From Bacteroidales bacterium (GTDB lineage Bacteria > Bacteroidota > Bacteroidia > Bacteroidales > F082), in the NCBI GenBank assembly GCA_023229135.1, contig JALNZT010000009.1:53161-117160 (forward strand): 64,000 nt of DNA, written 5' to 3'. The notes under the pieces were generated by a model that worked only from the letters and a program-made list of their open reading frames with translations, searched no databases and was not told where the DNA came from. Below are positions 27,092 through 36,362 of this stretch, in pieces (the first letter of the stretch is position 1; the number at the start of each line of letters is the position of its first letter). A program made the position numbers and the translations under genes.

Positions 27092-28918
27092 ATGAAAAAT
27101 CACTTTTTAGTACTTCTTCTGCCCTTCTGTCTTACTTTTCTATCAGTTGCCTTTTCATCTGAAGATGAAACTTCGCATCAATATCTGTTGCTGACTAAGG
27201 CCGACAGTGCTACCATTGATAACATGTTAGATTTGTCACTGACCCAATACCGACATGATCCAGACTACGCCTTAGCATTGACTAACAAGGCACTTGAGTT
27301 TGCACAAAAAAGCACAAATGCTTATTTGCAATCGCGTGCCCACAGCATAATCGGCCTCATTTTTAAAAATCAAGGAAAATATGCTGAAGCATTAAGCGAA
27401 CATCTGAAATCGAGAACAATAAATGACAGTTTGAATTTACAACGGGCACTTGCCTCCAATTACAACGATATCGGGATTGTTTACAAAACAATGGGCGAAT
27501 ATGACAAAGCCTTAGAAAGCTATTTAAACTCAAACGCAATTTGTGTAGACCTTGGACTTAATCGAGGCATTATAATGACGCTCAATAATATAGGAACTAT
27601 TTATGAAGCGAAAGATGATGAAGAAAATGCCATTATTTATTATAAACATGCCTACGAAAAAGCGGTTGAAAACGATATTTTGGATGCGCAGGCTATTGCG
27701 CTAAATAATTTAGGCGAAATTTATGCCAAAAATGGTGATGGAATGATTGCACAGGATTATTTTCGGCGCACACTCGCCATTGATTTGCAAACCAATGATA
27801 AAGTAGGATCTGTTTATTCACTCTTGAATATGGCCGCCACGTTCACAGGTCAAAAAGCTTGGGACAGTGCACTACTCTATTATGATAAAGCTGAAATGCT
27901 GACGAATGAATTGCAGACCAAACAATTATTTGTGCCAATATATCATGGCCGTACCAGGCTAATGGAAGAACGCGGGAACTTTAAGAAGGCACTTCAATTC
28001 CAGCGTATTGCAGAAAAATACCAGGATTCTCTGTACAATGAAACAAGGACACGGCAACTTGCAGAAGCCGAAACACGCTATGAAGCTAAAAAGAAAGACC
28101 AGGAAATTGCTGTGCTCGAGCAGGAACGCTTGCTCAACGAACTATCAAGCAAGCAGTACCAAGCCGAACGTATAGCCTTTATCAGTTTATTAGTTTTGGG
28201 TAGTATGATAATTTGGTACCTGTTTAAACGAAGTAAAAATCGTCAAAACGAACTCTTTAACCGCCAATTGCTGAAACAGAAGGAAGAGCATCTAATTGCT
28301 TTAGTCGAAACTCAAGAAAACGAGCAAAAACGCATCGCTAAAGACCTGCATGATGGGATTGGTCAGTCTCTTTCGGGGATTAGGCTTGCTATGGAAAACC
28401 TAAGCCTGAAACTGGAGCAAAAACTTCCGGAAGAAAGCAGTCGGTTAAAAGATCTTACGACCACAATTGACGATGCTTGCAAAGAAGTTCGCGCTATCTC
28501 TCACCAGATGATGCCACGTATTTTGCAGGAAGATGGACTAATTCCGGCAATTGAAGATATGCTAGAGAAATCTTTTCAGTTTTCCACAATTAATTATGAG
28601 TTTGAATATTTTGGGATTGACAAACGATTTAGAGAAAATATAGAAGTAAGCCTGTATCGTATTGCGCAAGAACTGGTTAACAATATCATTAAACATAGCG
28701 GAGCTAACCTGGTTCACGTTCAGCTATTTAAAAGAAATAAAATCCTAATCCTGCTCATCGAAGACAATGGTAGCGGTTTCCAGTTTGACACTCAAAAAAG
28801 CAAAGGAATCGGATTGATGAATATTACCAGTCGCGTGGAAACCGTTCAAGGCGAGTTTAATTTAGAACCAAGTCCGAAAAGTGGTACTTTAGCAACGATA
28901 AGAATTCCAATAGAATAA
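27092..28918 (+). CDS. TPR-containing sensor histidine kinase (NarX/DesK type)
   Basis: The 608-residue product starts at MKNHFLVLLLPFCLTFLSVA, a signal peptide. About six tetratricopeptide repeats fill residues 40-310 (for example ALASNYNDIGIVYKTMGEYD, TLNNIGTIYEAKDDEENA). A membrane helix follows near 370-388. The kinase core is of the HisKA_3 type with His420 in AKDLHDGIGQSLSG and a short HATPase end with EDNGSGFQFD. Such proteins sense periplasmic or membrane signals through the TPR domain and phosphorylate a LuxR-type regulator. That partner is encoded 44 bases downstream. The palindrome array upstream suggests its expression is repressed or switched. Confidence 0.88.
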   Translation: MKNHFLVLLLPFCLTFLSVAFSSEDETSHQYLLLTKADSATIDNMLDLSLTQYRHDPDYALALTNKALEFAQKSTNAYLQSRAHSIIGLIFKNQGKYAEALSEHLKSRTINDSLNLQRALASNYNDIGIVYKTMGEYDKALESYLNSNAICVDLGLNRGIIMTLNNIGTIYEAKDDEENAIIYYKHAYEKAVENDILDAQAIALNNLGEIYAKNGDGMIAQDYFRRTLAIDLQTNDKVGSVYSLLNMAATFTGQKAWDSALLYYDKAEMLTNELQTKQLFVPIYHGRTRLMEERGNFKKALQFQRIAEKYQDSLYNETRTRQLAEAETRYEAKKKDQEIAVLEQERLLNELSSKQYQAERIAFISLLVLGSMIIWYLFKRSKNRQNELFNRQLLKQKEEHLIALVETQENEQKRIAKDLHDGIGQSLSGIRLAMENLSLKLEQKLPEESSRLKDLTTTIDDACKEVRAISHQMMPRILQEDGLIPAIEDMLEKSFQFSTINYEFEYFGIDKRFRENIEVSLYRIAQELVNNIIKHSGANLVHVQLFKRNKILILLIEDNGSGFQFDTQKSKGIGLMNITSRVETVQGEFNLEPSPKSGTLATIRIPIE

Positions 28919-28962
28919 TAAAGCCTAAACGAAAAACCAGTAATCAACAGAAACAAATCGCC

Positions 28963-29613
28963 ATGAAAAAAATTGAAGTCATAATTGCCGACGACCATCA
29001 AATGGTAGCAGAAGGTATGAAATCATTGATAGAATTTGATGGCGAAATCATTGTAAAATATATTGCTCCACATGGACGGGAGTTGCTACGATTACTCAAT
29101 TTTACTACTCCTGATGTAGTGCTTATGGACATTGATATGCCCGTGATGAACGGTTTTGAAGCCATGCAACAAATTCACAAAGACTACCCTGATCTCAAAG
29201 TAATTATCGTGAGCATGCACGAAGAAAAAGGTTTGGTAAAAAAAATGACCGACGCCGGCGCGAAGGGATTTCTGTTTAAAAATTCGGACAAAGACGAGCT
29301 CATCTGGGCCATAAAATCTGTGCTGGAAGGACGCAACTATTTTACCAGTAAGCTGACCATGAATCTGATCAACGAAAAATCTCCTCATCACAAAATGAGC
29401 CCATCTGACAATAAAATCGCATCGCTGACTGAACGCGAAATTGAAATCCTGAAATGTATTGCTGATGGTTTGTCTAACAAAGAAATTGGTGAACAGCTAT
29501 TTATCAGCCACAGAACGGTCGATACACACCGCACCAATCTGATGAAAAAGCTGGAAGTCAGTAATATAGCCGGACTGATACGCTATGCCTTGAAAAATGG
29601 TTTTGTTAATTAA
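28963..29613 (+). CDS. NarL/LuxR-family response regulator
   Basis: The protein has 216 residues. A receiver domain with IADDHQMVAEGM, Asp56 in VVLMDIDMPVMNG and Lys in FLFKNSDKDE is followed by a LuxR helix-turn-helix, LTEREIEILKCIADGLSNKE then IGEQLFISHRTVDTHRTNLM. It is the cognate DNA-binding partner of the TPR kinase just upstream. Its targets cannot be told. Its stop overlaps by 4 bases the 3' end of a degraded minus-strand toxin relic. Confidence 0.92.
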   Translation: MKKIEVIIADDHQMVAEGMKSLIEFDGEIIVKYIAPHGRELLRLLNFTTPDVVLMDIDMPVMNGFEAMQQIHKDYPDLKVIIVSMHEEKGLVKKMTDAGAKGFLFKNSDKDELIWAIKSVLEGRNYFTSKLTMNLINEKSPHHKMSPSDNKIASLTEREIEILKCIADGLSNKEIGEQLFISHRTVDTHRTNLMKKLEVSNIAGLIRYALKNGFVN

Positions 29614-29747
29614 GGCTTGCTGAAAAATTCTTGATAAACATCAGCTGTAATTAAAATCTCCCGAAATAACTCTTTTAGTAAATCAAGTATTTCAATCTTG
29701 GATAAGACTATTAAACAGCTGGTATCTGATATTATTACCTTATCCAT
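29610..29747 (-). pseudogene. Truncated DUF3368 PIN-like toxin remnant
   Basis: The minus strand reads MDKVIISDTSCLIVLSKIEI and continues to residue 45, then stops. This is the start of DUF3368 proteins, PIN-fold RNase-like partners of UPF0175 antitoxins that are normally about 150 residues. The early Asp of SDTSCL is the first PIN catalytic acid; the rest of the active site is missing. It starts inside the end of the UPF0175 remnant, the normal overlap for this pair. The fragment ends where the response regulator gene ends, so the toxin's 3' part was lost. Confidence 0.65.
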
Positions 29748-29959
29748 CTATAATCTTTTCTAAAGTCATCAATATTCTCCCCAAATATTGACACCCCATA
29801 TTGTCCAACTGTTTCTATAAACGTTCGTTTCGAAATTTCGGCCAATTCAGCCGCTTGCCCGAAAGACAGTATTCCTTAGTCATAAAGATGTGCTGCAAGT
29901 AGCATTTTTACATCTTTTAGATCAACATCTTCAGGCAATTGTAATGTTAATACTTTCAA
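29735..29959 (-). pseudogene. UPF0175-family antitoxin remnant with internal stop
   Basis: Reading minus from about 29959 (TTG) gives LKVLTLQLPEDVDLKDVKML and LAAHLYD, then TAA at 29876-29878. The same frame continues GILSFGQAAELAEISKRTFI and ETVGQYGVSIF to a stop at 29735-29737. LSFGQAAELA-x-SKR-F is the UPF0175 signature. The in-frame stop and the truncated partner show a dead toxin-antitoxin module. The ATG-started plus-strand frame at 29890-30198 is a shadow of this region. Nothing else is evident between 29960 and 30245. Confidence 0.65.
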
Positions 29960-30245
29960 AAATTCACATTCATTTATTAGCAATCCAAAGATTATTAAAA
30001 ATCATGACAATTATTTTTTGCGAACGAGAGTGCTGCTACAAAATAAAACCTGGGTCGGAAATTTCCCATAAAAGAATAAAACATCAGCTAATAGCGCTCC
30101 TACATATCCGTATAATCCCTTATATAAATCCGTTTTATTACGGAAGCGACATCTCTGAACAAAGCTATAAGTTTGTCAAAATTCTCTGTTTGATTTAAGA
30201 AAGCGTTTTACCGTGAAAATTAGTTATTTGACGATAAAACGCAAC

Positions 30246-30312
30246 ACTCCCCTGAATATCAACTTGTTTGAAGGCTTTGAGGTTTTCAGGTTGACTACGG
30301 GGGAGTTTTTTT
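30246..30312. terminator. Possible terminator hairpin between convergent regions
   Basis: ACTCCCC at 30246-30252 pairs with GGGGAGT at 30300-30306, followed by a run of seven T. The intervening 47 bases contain further pairing (TCAAC with GTTGA). It lies just past the subtilase stop codon and the T-run is on the + strand. Confidence 0.5.
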
Positions 30313-30349
30313 AGCCTATGAAAAATTAAGGCTTAGCAGTACTCTCCAA

Positions 30350-32014
30350 TTATTTTTTCAGTAATTTTATCGATTGCTGCTGCGATCCGTCGGATAAAAC
30401 CAATACATAAAACCCACTGTCTAAATTATTAAGCGCCAGTATAATATTGCTCATGCGGTTTCTATCAATTTGTATTTCAGCTAATTTTCGGCCTGAAATA
30501 TCAAAGATTTGAGCCTGCAAAATGGTATCAATCAATAATTTTACTTGCACTTCAGCACTAAAAGGAATGGGGCTTACGGATACAAATTCAGCCTTGGCCT
30601 TATTTTTCTGATTCAAAACAGTCAACACCGCGTTTGCCTGTTCAAAATCCGGAATACCATAACCATAGAACTCATTAGGATTCAAGGCGTTATCACCACT
30701 TTGCATTATCGCTTCCTTTATTTGCATATTGTTATGACCCGGATTGGCCTGCCACAAACAAGTTGCCATTCCTGCCAAAACCGGCGATGAGAATGATGTT
30801 CCGCTTCCTGTTGTATAGCTGCTGCTTCCTGATGCCAAAGCCGTACTTTGCCCCATTGCCATAACTTCTGGTTTGATACGTCCGTCATAGGTTGGCCCAA
30901 TTGAGCTGAATGACGCCCTGTTGCCATTGCCGTCAACAGCGCCAATAGAAAAAACTTTTTTACCATCGGCAGGTGATCCCATATACGGAAAACTGGAAGA
31001 AGTACCCTCATTGCCAGCACTATTCACCACCAAAATACCTTTGCTTGCCGCAATATCAGCACCGATAGTGGCAATATTTGTTTCACCATCCATATCCGCA
31101 TAAACATGGTCCCACTGGGGCATGTCGAAATCAATATAACCTAAAGATGAGTTAATTACATCTGCGCCAACACTATCGGCAAACTCTGCGGCAGAAACCC
31201 AATTGTATTCTTCAAGCACATTTTCGGAGTAAACATATTCCGGGCGCAGCAACCAATACGAAGCGTTTGGTGCTGTTCCAATCAATTGGCCGGGACTGTA
31301 TGCTCCCATCGTGCTTAGTACTGAAGTTCCATGTGAGCTTTCATTAAAAACACTATTACCTGGAGTAGCAAAATCTTTTGAGCCTAAAATGCGCCCATTG
31401 AGCCACAAACTATCAAAAGCCGGGTGCACATCCACCTTATCAAAACCGCCATCTAACACAGCAATCACCATGTTCTCTCCGCGAAAGCCAGCTTCGTGCA
31501 GCGGTATGCCATTGATTTGATTGATTTGCGTGAAACCATTTCCGTAGTTAAAAAAACTGGCCGATTTTTGTGTAGTCACTGGACTCAAGCTGCCCTCGTT
31601 CCATTTCTCAGTTTCAAAAAAACTTTTTGGCTTTGGAGAAACAGAGTGGTCAACCATTTTGCGGGTCTCGGCCACATACGGCAAAGCGGCAATAGCATCC
31701 AAAACAGCACTGCTGGTCGTTTGTATGCTTAGGCCATTAAGCCATTTAGAGACAAACAGTAAAGAAGCTCCGGCATCCGCCACGCCAGCTACATAATCAG
31801 GATTTACCGGCAAGTCGTTTTCTGTATAATCAATGCCTTGGTTCGCCCTGCGCTGAATGGCTCTATCGGTCAAAAAAGCCTCAGGATTGTCTAGGCTATA
31901 TGGCGTTCCAATCTTATCCGTAAATTGAACCCAATATTTATCAGGTGCCACTTGTGCAACTAATATGTTGATGCTGAATATGCTAAGTAATAATAATCCG
32001 GTAAAATACTTCAT
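30350..32014 (-). CDS. Secreted subtilisin-like (S8) protease with T9SS sorting tail
   Basis: The protein has 554 residues. A signal peptide (1-20) and propeptide precede the S8 domain with Asp188 in AVLDGGFD, His228 in SSHGTSVLS, oxyanion Asn335 in SAGNEG and nucleophile Ser407 in SGTSFSSPVLAG. The last ~80 residues (from VSPIPFSAEVQV to GFYVLVLSDGSQQQSIKLLK) form a type-A T9SS sorting domain, so it is predicted to be exported across the outer membrane and released or anchored at the surface. All catalytic residues are present. It has its own promoter at 32048-32076. Confidence 0.9.
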   Translation of the reverse strand: MKYFTGLLLLSIFSINILVAQVAPDKYWVQFTDKIGTPYSLDNPEAFLTDRAIQRRANQGIDYTENDLPVNPDYVAGVADAGASLLFVSKWLNGLSIQTTSSAVLDAIAALPYVAETRKMVDHSVSPKPKSFFETEKWNEGSLSPVTTQKSASFFNYGNGFTQINQINGIPLHEAGFRGENMVIAVLDGGFDKVDVHPAFDSLWLNGRILGSKDFATPGNSVFNESSHGTSVLSTMGAYSPGQLIGTAPNASYWLLRPEYVYSENVLEEYNWVSAAEFADSVGADVINSSLGYIDFDMPQWDHVYADMDGETNIATIGADIAASKGILVVNSAGNEGTSSSFPYMGSPADGKKVFSIGAVDGNGNRASFSSIGPTYDGRIKPEVMAMGQSTALASGSSSYTTGSGTSFSSPVLAGMATCLWQANPGHNNMQIKEAIMQSGDNALNPNEFYGYGIPDFEQANAVLTVLNQKNKAKAEFVSVSPIPFSAEVQVKLLIDTILQAQIFDISGRKLAEIQIDRNRMSNIILALNNLDSGFYVLVLSDGSQQQSIKLLKK

Positions 32015-32047
32015 TTTAGTTCTTTTTTAGTAAAAAATCTTATGCCA

Positions 32048-32076
32048 CAAAAATAGGCTTTCTTATCAGTCTACAA
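32048..32076 (-). promoter_or_regulatory. Bacteroidota promoter for the S8 protease
   Basis: On the minus strand TTG (32076-32074) and TATTTTTG (32055-32048) are separated by 18 bases, close to the Bacteroidota -33/-7 spacing. The -7 box lies 34 bases before the protease ATG. The -33 box falls inside the 3' end of the M1 peptidase gene. Confidence 0.6.
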
Positions 32077-33961
32077 GGATTATGTGGTTATTTTTTGTGT
32101 TTACGTCAGGTATCAATTCATGTCCCAGTACCACTTCTTTGATCTTTTTATCCGGGCTGAGGGTGACAAGGTAGCGTGCGTTATTGCTTTCCCAAACAGA
32201 AGTTGGTTCGCAAATAAGTTGACTCGTCTCATCTTCATAAAACACTTCAATACAGACTGGAAGCGGCAATCCGCCAATATTTTCGACAACAATTTGATTG
32301 TCTGCCGTAATTTTTTGCAGGCTTAAATCTGGATGCGCATTGGCGTAGAACCAGGGATAAAAAAACCAGCTCAAATCCCTGCCCGAAGCTGCTTCCATGC
32401 TGGTAAAAAAATCTGTTGGCAGCGGATGTTTTCCCGCCCAGTTTACCATATAATGGTGCAAAGCTTTTTTGAAAACGGCAGGTCCCAAAGCATCCTGTAA
32501 AAAAGCGTAAGCCAAAGCCGGACGTGTATAGGAGGCCATGCGCAGGCTGCTGTAATTAGTTGCTAACAAGTGATTTGGCACCATGGGTGGAATATCATTC
32601 TCGTAACCTGCGTTCTGGCTGTATCCACTCACCAGCCTTTCCAGATAGCCGTAATCCGGAAAAAGGCTGTCAACCATCACTTGCGGCCAGATAGAAGCCC
32701 AGCCCTCGTCCATCCAGGCGTATTTTTTTTCGTTAGTACCCATATAAAAAGGCATATAGCTGTGCGCAATTTCATGGAAAGTCAAGCCGAAAGCCTGAGC
32801 CGGAATATCCGGATCGCCATTGTTTGCCATCATGGGAGTTTCCATACCGCCTCCCCTATTCCCATTTAAAAAAGTTGTCATCTGAGGATAAGGATAAGCC
32901 AGACCCGGTTCGTAGCGCGACATATAGTTGATGCTTTGGCGGGCGTAGAGAGCAACATCAGCCCCCGAAACCGACTTTTCTGGATACACCCCCGAAATCA
33001 ATACCTTTTGTTTAGAACCTTCTCGAACCTGCAAGGAGGAAGCATCCCAGTTGAAGCCGATTGCAGCAGCAAAACTAATATCGGGAACAGCTTCTGCTTC
33101 AAAAATATAGGTCAGCGCCTCTCCTTTTTGAAAAACTACTCCTTTATTATAGTCCTTTTGCGTCAAGATAGGCACCACCTCATCAGAGATTTTAGCCGCT
33201 TCCAGCCTTTTAACAACTTCCGGCTGATAGACTTCTTCCACATTTTGCAGGATTCCGGTTGACCAAACGCCCCAACCGGCAGGAACTTTAAGCGTCAGGT
33301 TATAATCGTTAAAGTCGTTATAAAACTCAACGCTACCATTGTAACTAATTCTGTCCCAGCCATCAATATCATCATAAACTGCTATTTGGGGATACCAGTA
33401 CGCCACGAAAAACGATGAATCGCTATAACGTCCCATGCGTATAGGCCGTTTTTCAGAAATCTCCACCTCCCACTTTATCGTCAGGCTAAGGTTTTCCTTG
33501 GGATTTAACTTTTCTTCCAGCGGCAACATCATTTTCGTGCCTTGTCTGGTCCATTTTTTATCTTTTTCAGTAAAGGTTTTTCCATGCAGCATAATCTCTT
33601 GTATCACAGTGCCTTCGTTCACTGCATCCGCACCCATATTCCAGTCACGACTATTACCTTTTTTAAAGATATCCTGGTAAAGGTTAAAAACAATTTGGCT
33701 GAGCGTGTCCGGGCTCTCATTATAATAGGTGATCTCTGCCCTGCCCTGCACCAGGTTTTTCTCAGGTACTAAAGCCGCATGAATAGTATAGTTAGTGTGA
33801 TTTTGCCAGTAGTTTTTGCCGGCTATTCCGGACAAAGTACGGGTTTGATTGTCAATGGCTTCTACCAGATTTCTGGATAGGTGGTAGCCCTTACTTTGCG
33901 CAAAGGCTTGCGCTGAAAAAATCATCAATGCGATGATTAGATAAGATTTATGGCTCTTCAT
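32066..33961 (-). CDS. M1-family metallopeptidase
   Basis: The start at 33961 (MKSHKSYLIIALMIFSAQAF) gives a signal peptide; an ATG at 34141 would add 60 residues translated from low-complexity repeat DNA and is rejected. The 631-residue product has the zinc motif HEIAH (396-400) followed by the DEGW glutamate, and GGGMETPM in place of the aminopeptidase GAMEN motif. This places it among gluzincin M1 peptidases typical of Bacteroidota, predicted to be periplasmic or lipid-independent secreted. No T9SS tail is seen. It probably trims peptides after proteolysis. Confidence 0.88.
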   Translation of the reverse strand: MKSHKSYLIIALMIFSAQAFAQSKGYHLSRNLVEAIDNQTRTLSGIAGKNYWQNHTNYTIHAALVPEKNLVQGRAEITYYNESPDTLSQIVFNLYQDIFKKGNSRDWNMGADAVNEGTVIQEIMLHGKTFTEKDKKWTRQGTKMMLPLEEKLNPKENLSLTIKWEVEISEKRPIRMGRYSDSSFFVAYWYPQIAVYDDIDGWDRISYNGSVEFYNDFNDYNLTLKVPAGWGVWSTGILQNVEEVYQPEVVKRLEAAKISDEVVPILTQKDYNKGVVFQKGEALTYIFEAEAVPDISFAAAIGFNWDASSLQVREGSKQKVLISGVYPEKSVSGADVALYARQSINYMSRYEPGLAYPYPQMTTFLNGNRGGGMETPMMANNGDPDIPAQAFGLTFHEIAHSYMPFYMGTNEKKYAWMDEGWASIWPQVMVDSLFPDYGYLERLVSGYSQNAGYENDIPPMVPNHLLATNYSSLRMASYTRPALAYAFLQDALGPAVFKKALHHYMVNWAGKHPLPTDFFTSMEAASGRDLSWFFYPWFYANAHPDLSLQKITADNQIVVENIGGLPLPVCIEVFYEDETSQLICEPTSVWESNNARYLVTLSPDKKIKEVVLGHELIPDVNTKNNHIILVD

Positions 33962-34019
33962 AAAGTAAAAAATTTGGATAAAATTAAAAATTTTGTTTGA
34001 TTTATCTGAATAAAATTCA

Positions 34020-34106
34020 GTTTTCGGCTGATGTGCTGATGTGATGATGAGTTGATGTGTTAATGTGATGATTTGATGATGTGGTGATTTGATGATTTGA
34101 TGATTT
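34020..34106. repeat. Low-complexity TGATGATTTG-like repeat
   Basis: Between the divergent M1 peptidase and aldehyde dehydrogenase genes, short units such as GATGATTTG and GATGTGATGA recur with small changes. On the minus strand it translates as imperfect HHQII/HQLII repeats, which makes spurious ORF extensions. Similar strings are known between genes in Bacteroidota genomes. Confidence 0.6.
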
Positions 34107-34230
34107 GCGGATTGCCAAACTCCAACACTCCAAAACCCCAAACAAACTCCATCACTCCAACTAATAAAGTTTATGAAAAAGCCTACGCAGATTTTCCTTT
34201 ATTTTGTAGAAAAGAAATAACACTACAGAA

Positions 34231-35592
34231 ATGTTTAAAAGCATTAATCCTTTCGATGGAAAAATTATTGAAGAATACGCTCCTTTCTCAGATCGTGAGA
34301 TAAGCCAAATTATTGCAGAACAGCATATTGCCTTCAACAAATGGAAGCAACTTCCTGTAGAAGACCGTGCCAATGCCATTGCCCGTCTGGCCACGAAGCT
34401 GAAAGAAAAGGAAGCCGAACTGGCCAGGTTGATAAGCTTGGAAATGGGAAAGCCGATCACAGAATCGCTGGCAGAAATCAGGAAATGCGCCTGGCTTTGT
34501 GAACATTACGCACTCGAAGGCGCAAAACAGCTGCAAGATGAAGTCATCCAGACTGAAGCCCAAGTATCTTATGTGAGTTTTGAGCCCAAAGGCATTATTT
34601 TCGGCATCATGCCGTGGAATTTCCCTTTTTGGCAGGTGCTGCGCTTCGCTATTCCTACGCTTTTAGCCGGCAATGTGGTCTTGCTAAAACATGCGCCCAA
34701 CGTAAATGGCTGCGCACTGGCCATTGAAAAGCTGATGCTGGAGGCAGGCTTTAACGAATCTGTTTTCCGTATAGTGATTATGGAGGCCGAAAGGTCGGAA
34801 ACAATTATCAGCCATCCGTTAGTGCAGGGCGTAAGCATCACCGGGAGTGCCAAAGCCGGTGCATCGGTGGCATCGCTGGCGGGCAAATACCTGAAAAAGT
34901 CGGTGATGGAGCTGGGCGGCTCTGATCCTTTGATAGCCTTTGCCGATACAGATTTGTCGGCCTGTTCTGAAGCGGCAACAAGCTCGCGCATGATGAATGC
35001 CGGACAGGTTTGCATCGCAGCAAAACGATTTATTGTTGAACGACCAATATTCGATAGCTTTGTAGCGCAGCAAAAAACTGCCTTAGAGGCTTTAAAACTG
35101 GGTAATCCATTGAGCGAAAGCACGCAAATTGGGCCAATGGCACGTCCTGATTTGGTGAAAGAAATTGATGAACAAGTGAAAAAATCATTGAAAATGGGTG
35201 CGAAGTTGATCACGGGCGGTGAAGTCTGGAAAGAAAATCCCGGTTTTTATCTCCCAACTTTATTAACGAAAATTACACCGGATATGCCCGTTTATCAGGA
35301 AGAAACTTTTGGACCTGTTGCTGTGGTAATCCCTTTTGACAAGGTGGATGAAGCCATAAAAATAGCTAACGACACAGCATTTGGACTGGGTGCCAGTATC
35401 TGGTCGAAAGATATTGAGAAAGCCAAAAAAGTCGCCAGCCAGTTAGAGGCCGGTGCTGTATTTATCAACAGCATCACCAAATCTGATCCGCGATTGCCTT
35501 TTGGTGGGACAAAAAAATCCGGCTATGGGCGCGAGCTGGCAAACTTTGGCATGCACGAGTTTATGAACATCAAAACCAATTGGATACAATAA
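34231..35592 (+). CDS. NAD(P)-dependent aldehyde dehydrogenase, succinate-semialdehyde type
   Basis: The protein has 453 residues. It has the ALDH set: MPWNFPFWQVLRFAIPTLLA (N of the oxyanion hole), ITGSAKAGASV, Glu227 in VMELGGSDP, nucleophile Cys261 in NAGQVCIAAKR and EETFGPVAVV. The length and the ELGGSDP form (Ser instead of Asn) match succinate-semialdehyde dehydrogenases of the YneI/Sad type, which oxidise succinate semialdehyde to succinate in the cytoplasm. Substrate is inferred. Its stop overlaps the trmD start by one base (TAATG). Confidence 0.85.
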   Translation: MFKSINPFDGKIIEEYAPFSDREISQIIAEQHIAFNKWKQLPVEDRANAIARLATKLKEKEAELARLISLEMGKPITESLAEIRKCAWLCEHYALEGAKQLQDEVIQTEAQVSYVSFEPKGIIFGIMPWNFPFWQVLRFAIPTLLAGNVVLLKHAPNVNGCALAIEKLMLEAGFNESVFRIVIMEAERSETIISHPLVQGVSITGSAKAGASVASLAGKYLKKSVMELGGSDPLIAFADTDLSACSEAATSSRMMNAGQVCIAAKRFIVERPIFDSFVAQQKTALEALKLGNPLSESTQIGPMARPDLVKEIDEQVKKSLKMGAKLITGGEVWKENPGFYLPTLLTKITPDMPVYQEETFGPVAVVIPFDKVDEAIKIANDTAFGLGASIWSKDIEKAKKVASQLEAGAVFINSITKSDPRLPFGGTKKSGYGRELANFGMHEFMNIKTNWIQ

Positions 35593-36281
35593 TGCGGATA
35601 GATATTATTACCATTTTCCCTGAAATGTTTGACGGCCCTTTCACGGCTTCTATCATAAAACGAGCGATTGAAAAAAAACATGTAGAAATAAATCTACACA
35701 ATTTGCGGGACTACTCCACCGACAAACATAAAAAAGTGGACGATTACGCCTTTGCCGGCGGCGCGGGCATGGTGATGCAAATTGAGCCTGTTGACCGCTG
35801 CATTTCGGCATTAAAAGCTGAATGCCAATACGATGAAGTGATTTATATGAGTCCTGATGGGCTATTGTTAGATCAGTCTTTGAGCAATAAAATCTCGCTA
35901 AAACAAAACCTTATCCTGCTATGCGGTCATTACAAAGGCATTGACGAACGCATCAGGGAACATTTGGTGAGCTTGGAGATTTCTATCGGCAACTATGTTT
36001 TATCGGGCGGCGAACTGGCTGCGGCGGTGCTTACCGACAGCATTGTCAGATTAATTCCCGGGGTTTTGAATGATGAAACCTCTGCCCTATCCGATTCTTA
36101 TCAGCACGGATTGGTTTCTCCACCAACTTATACCCGCCCGCGATCGTACAAGGGTTGGGAGGTGCCGGAGATTTTGCTTTCGGGCAATGAAGCCAAAATT
36201 GAGGTCTGGAAACTGGATCAGGCCATGGAACGAACAGCCCGCCGCCGCCCTGAATTATACGATAAGTTGAAAAAAAAGTAG
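35592..36281 (+). CDS. trmD: tRNA (guanine-N1)-methyltransferase
   Basis: The protein has 229 residues. It begins MRIDIITIFPEMF and has DDYAFAGGAGMVMQIEP, LCGHYKGIDERI and SIGNYVLSGGELAA, the knotted SPOUT active site. TrmD methylates G37 of tRNAs reading CNN and prevents frameshifting. The start at 35592 matches the family; a TTG 12 bases upstream is inside the dehydrogenase gene. It is followed by rplS, the common trmD-rplS pairing, but an intervening promoter suggests L19 is also expressed separately. Confidence 0.95.
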   Translation: MRIDIITIFPEMFDGPFTASIIKRAIEKKHVEINLHNLRDYSTDKHKKVDDYAFAGGAGMVMQIEPVDRCISALKAECQYDEVIYMSPDGLLLDQSLSNKISLKQNLILLCGHYKGIDERIREHLVSLEISIGNYVLSGGELAAAVLTDSIVRLIPGVLNDETSALSDSYQHGLVSPPTYTRPRSYKGWEVPEILLSGNEAKIEVWKLDQAMERTARRRPELYDKLKKK

Positions 36282-36289
36282 CTTTAGCT

Positions 36290-36318
36290 TTTGTGTTCCT
36301 AATATTTTTGTATATTTG
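36290..36318 (+). promoter_or_regulatory. Bacteroidota promoter for rplS
   Basis: TTTG at 36290-36293 and TATATTTG at 36311-36318 are 17 bases apart, with a second -7-like TATTTTTG at 36303-36310. Transcription would start about 35 bases before the L19 ATG. Confidence 0.55.
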
Positions 36319-36362
36319 CACTCATTTTTGAGTTGTGCACACCTAATAATATCTATCTTAAA

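Noticed and set aside
29890..30198. 102-residue + strand frame with ATG
   Set aside because: Its first part is antisense to the UPF0175 relic, composition is Leu/Ile/His-rich without any motif, and no promoter is seen.
33962..34141. N-terminal extension of the M1 peptidase
   Set aside because: It is translated low-complexity repeat (HHQII strings); the inner start gives a clean signal peptide.
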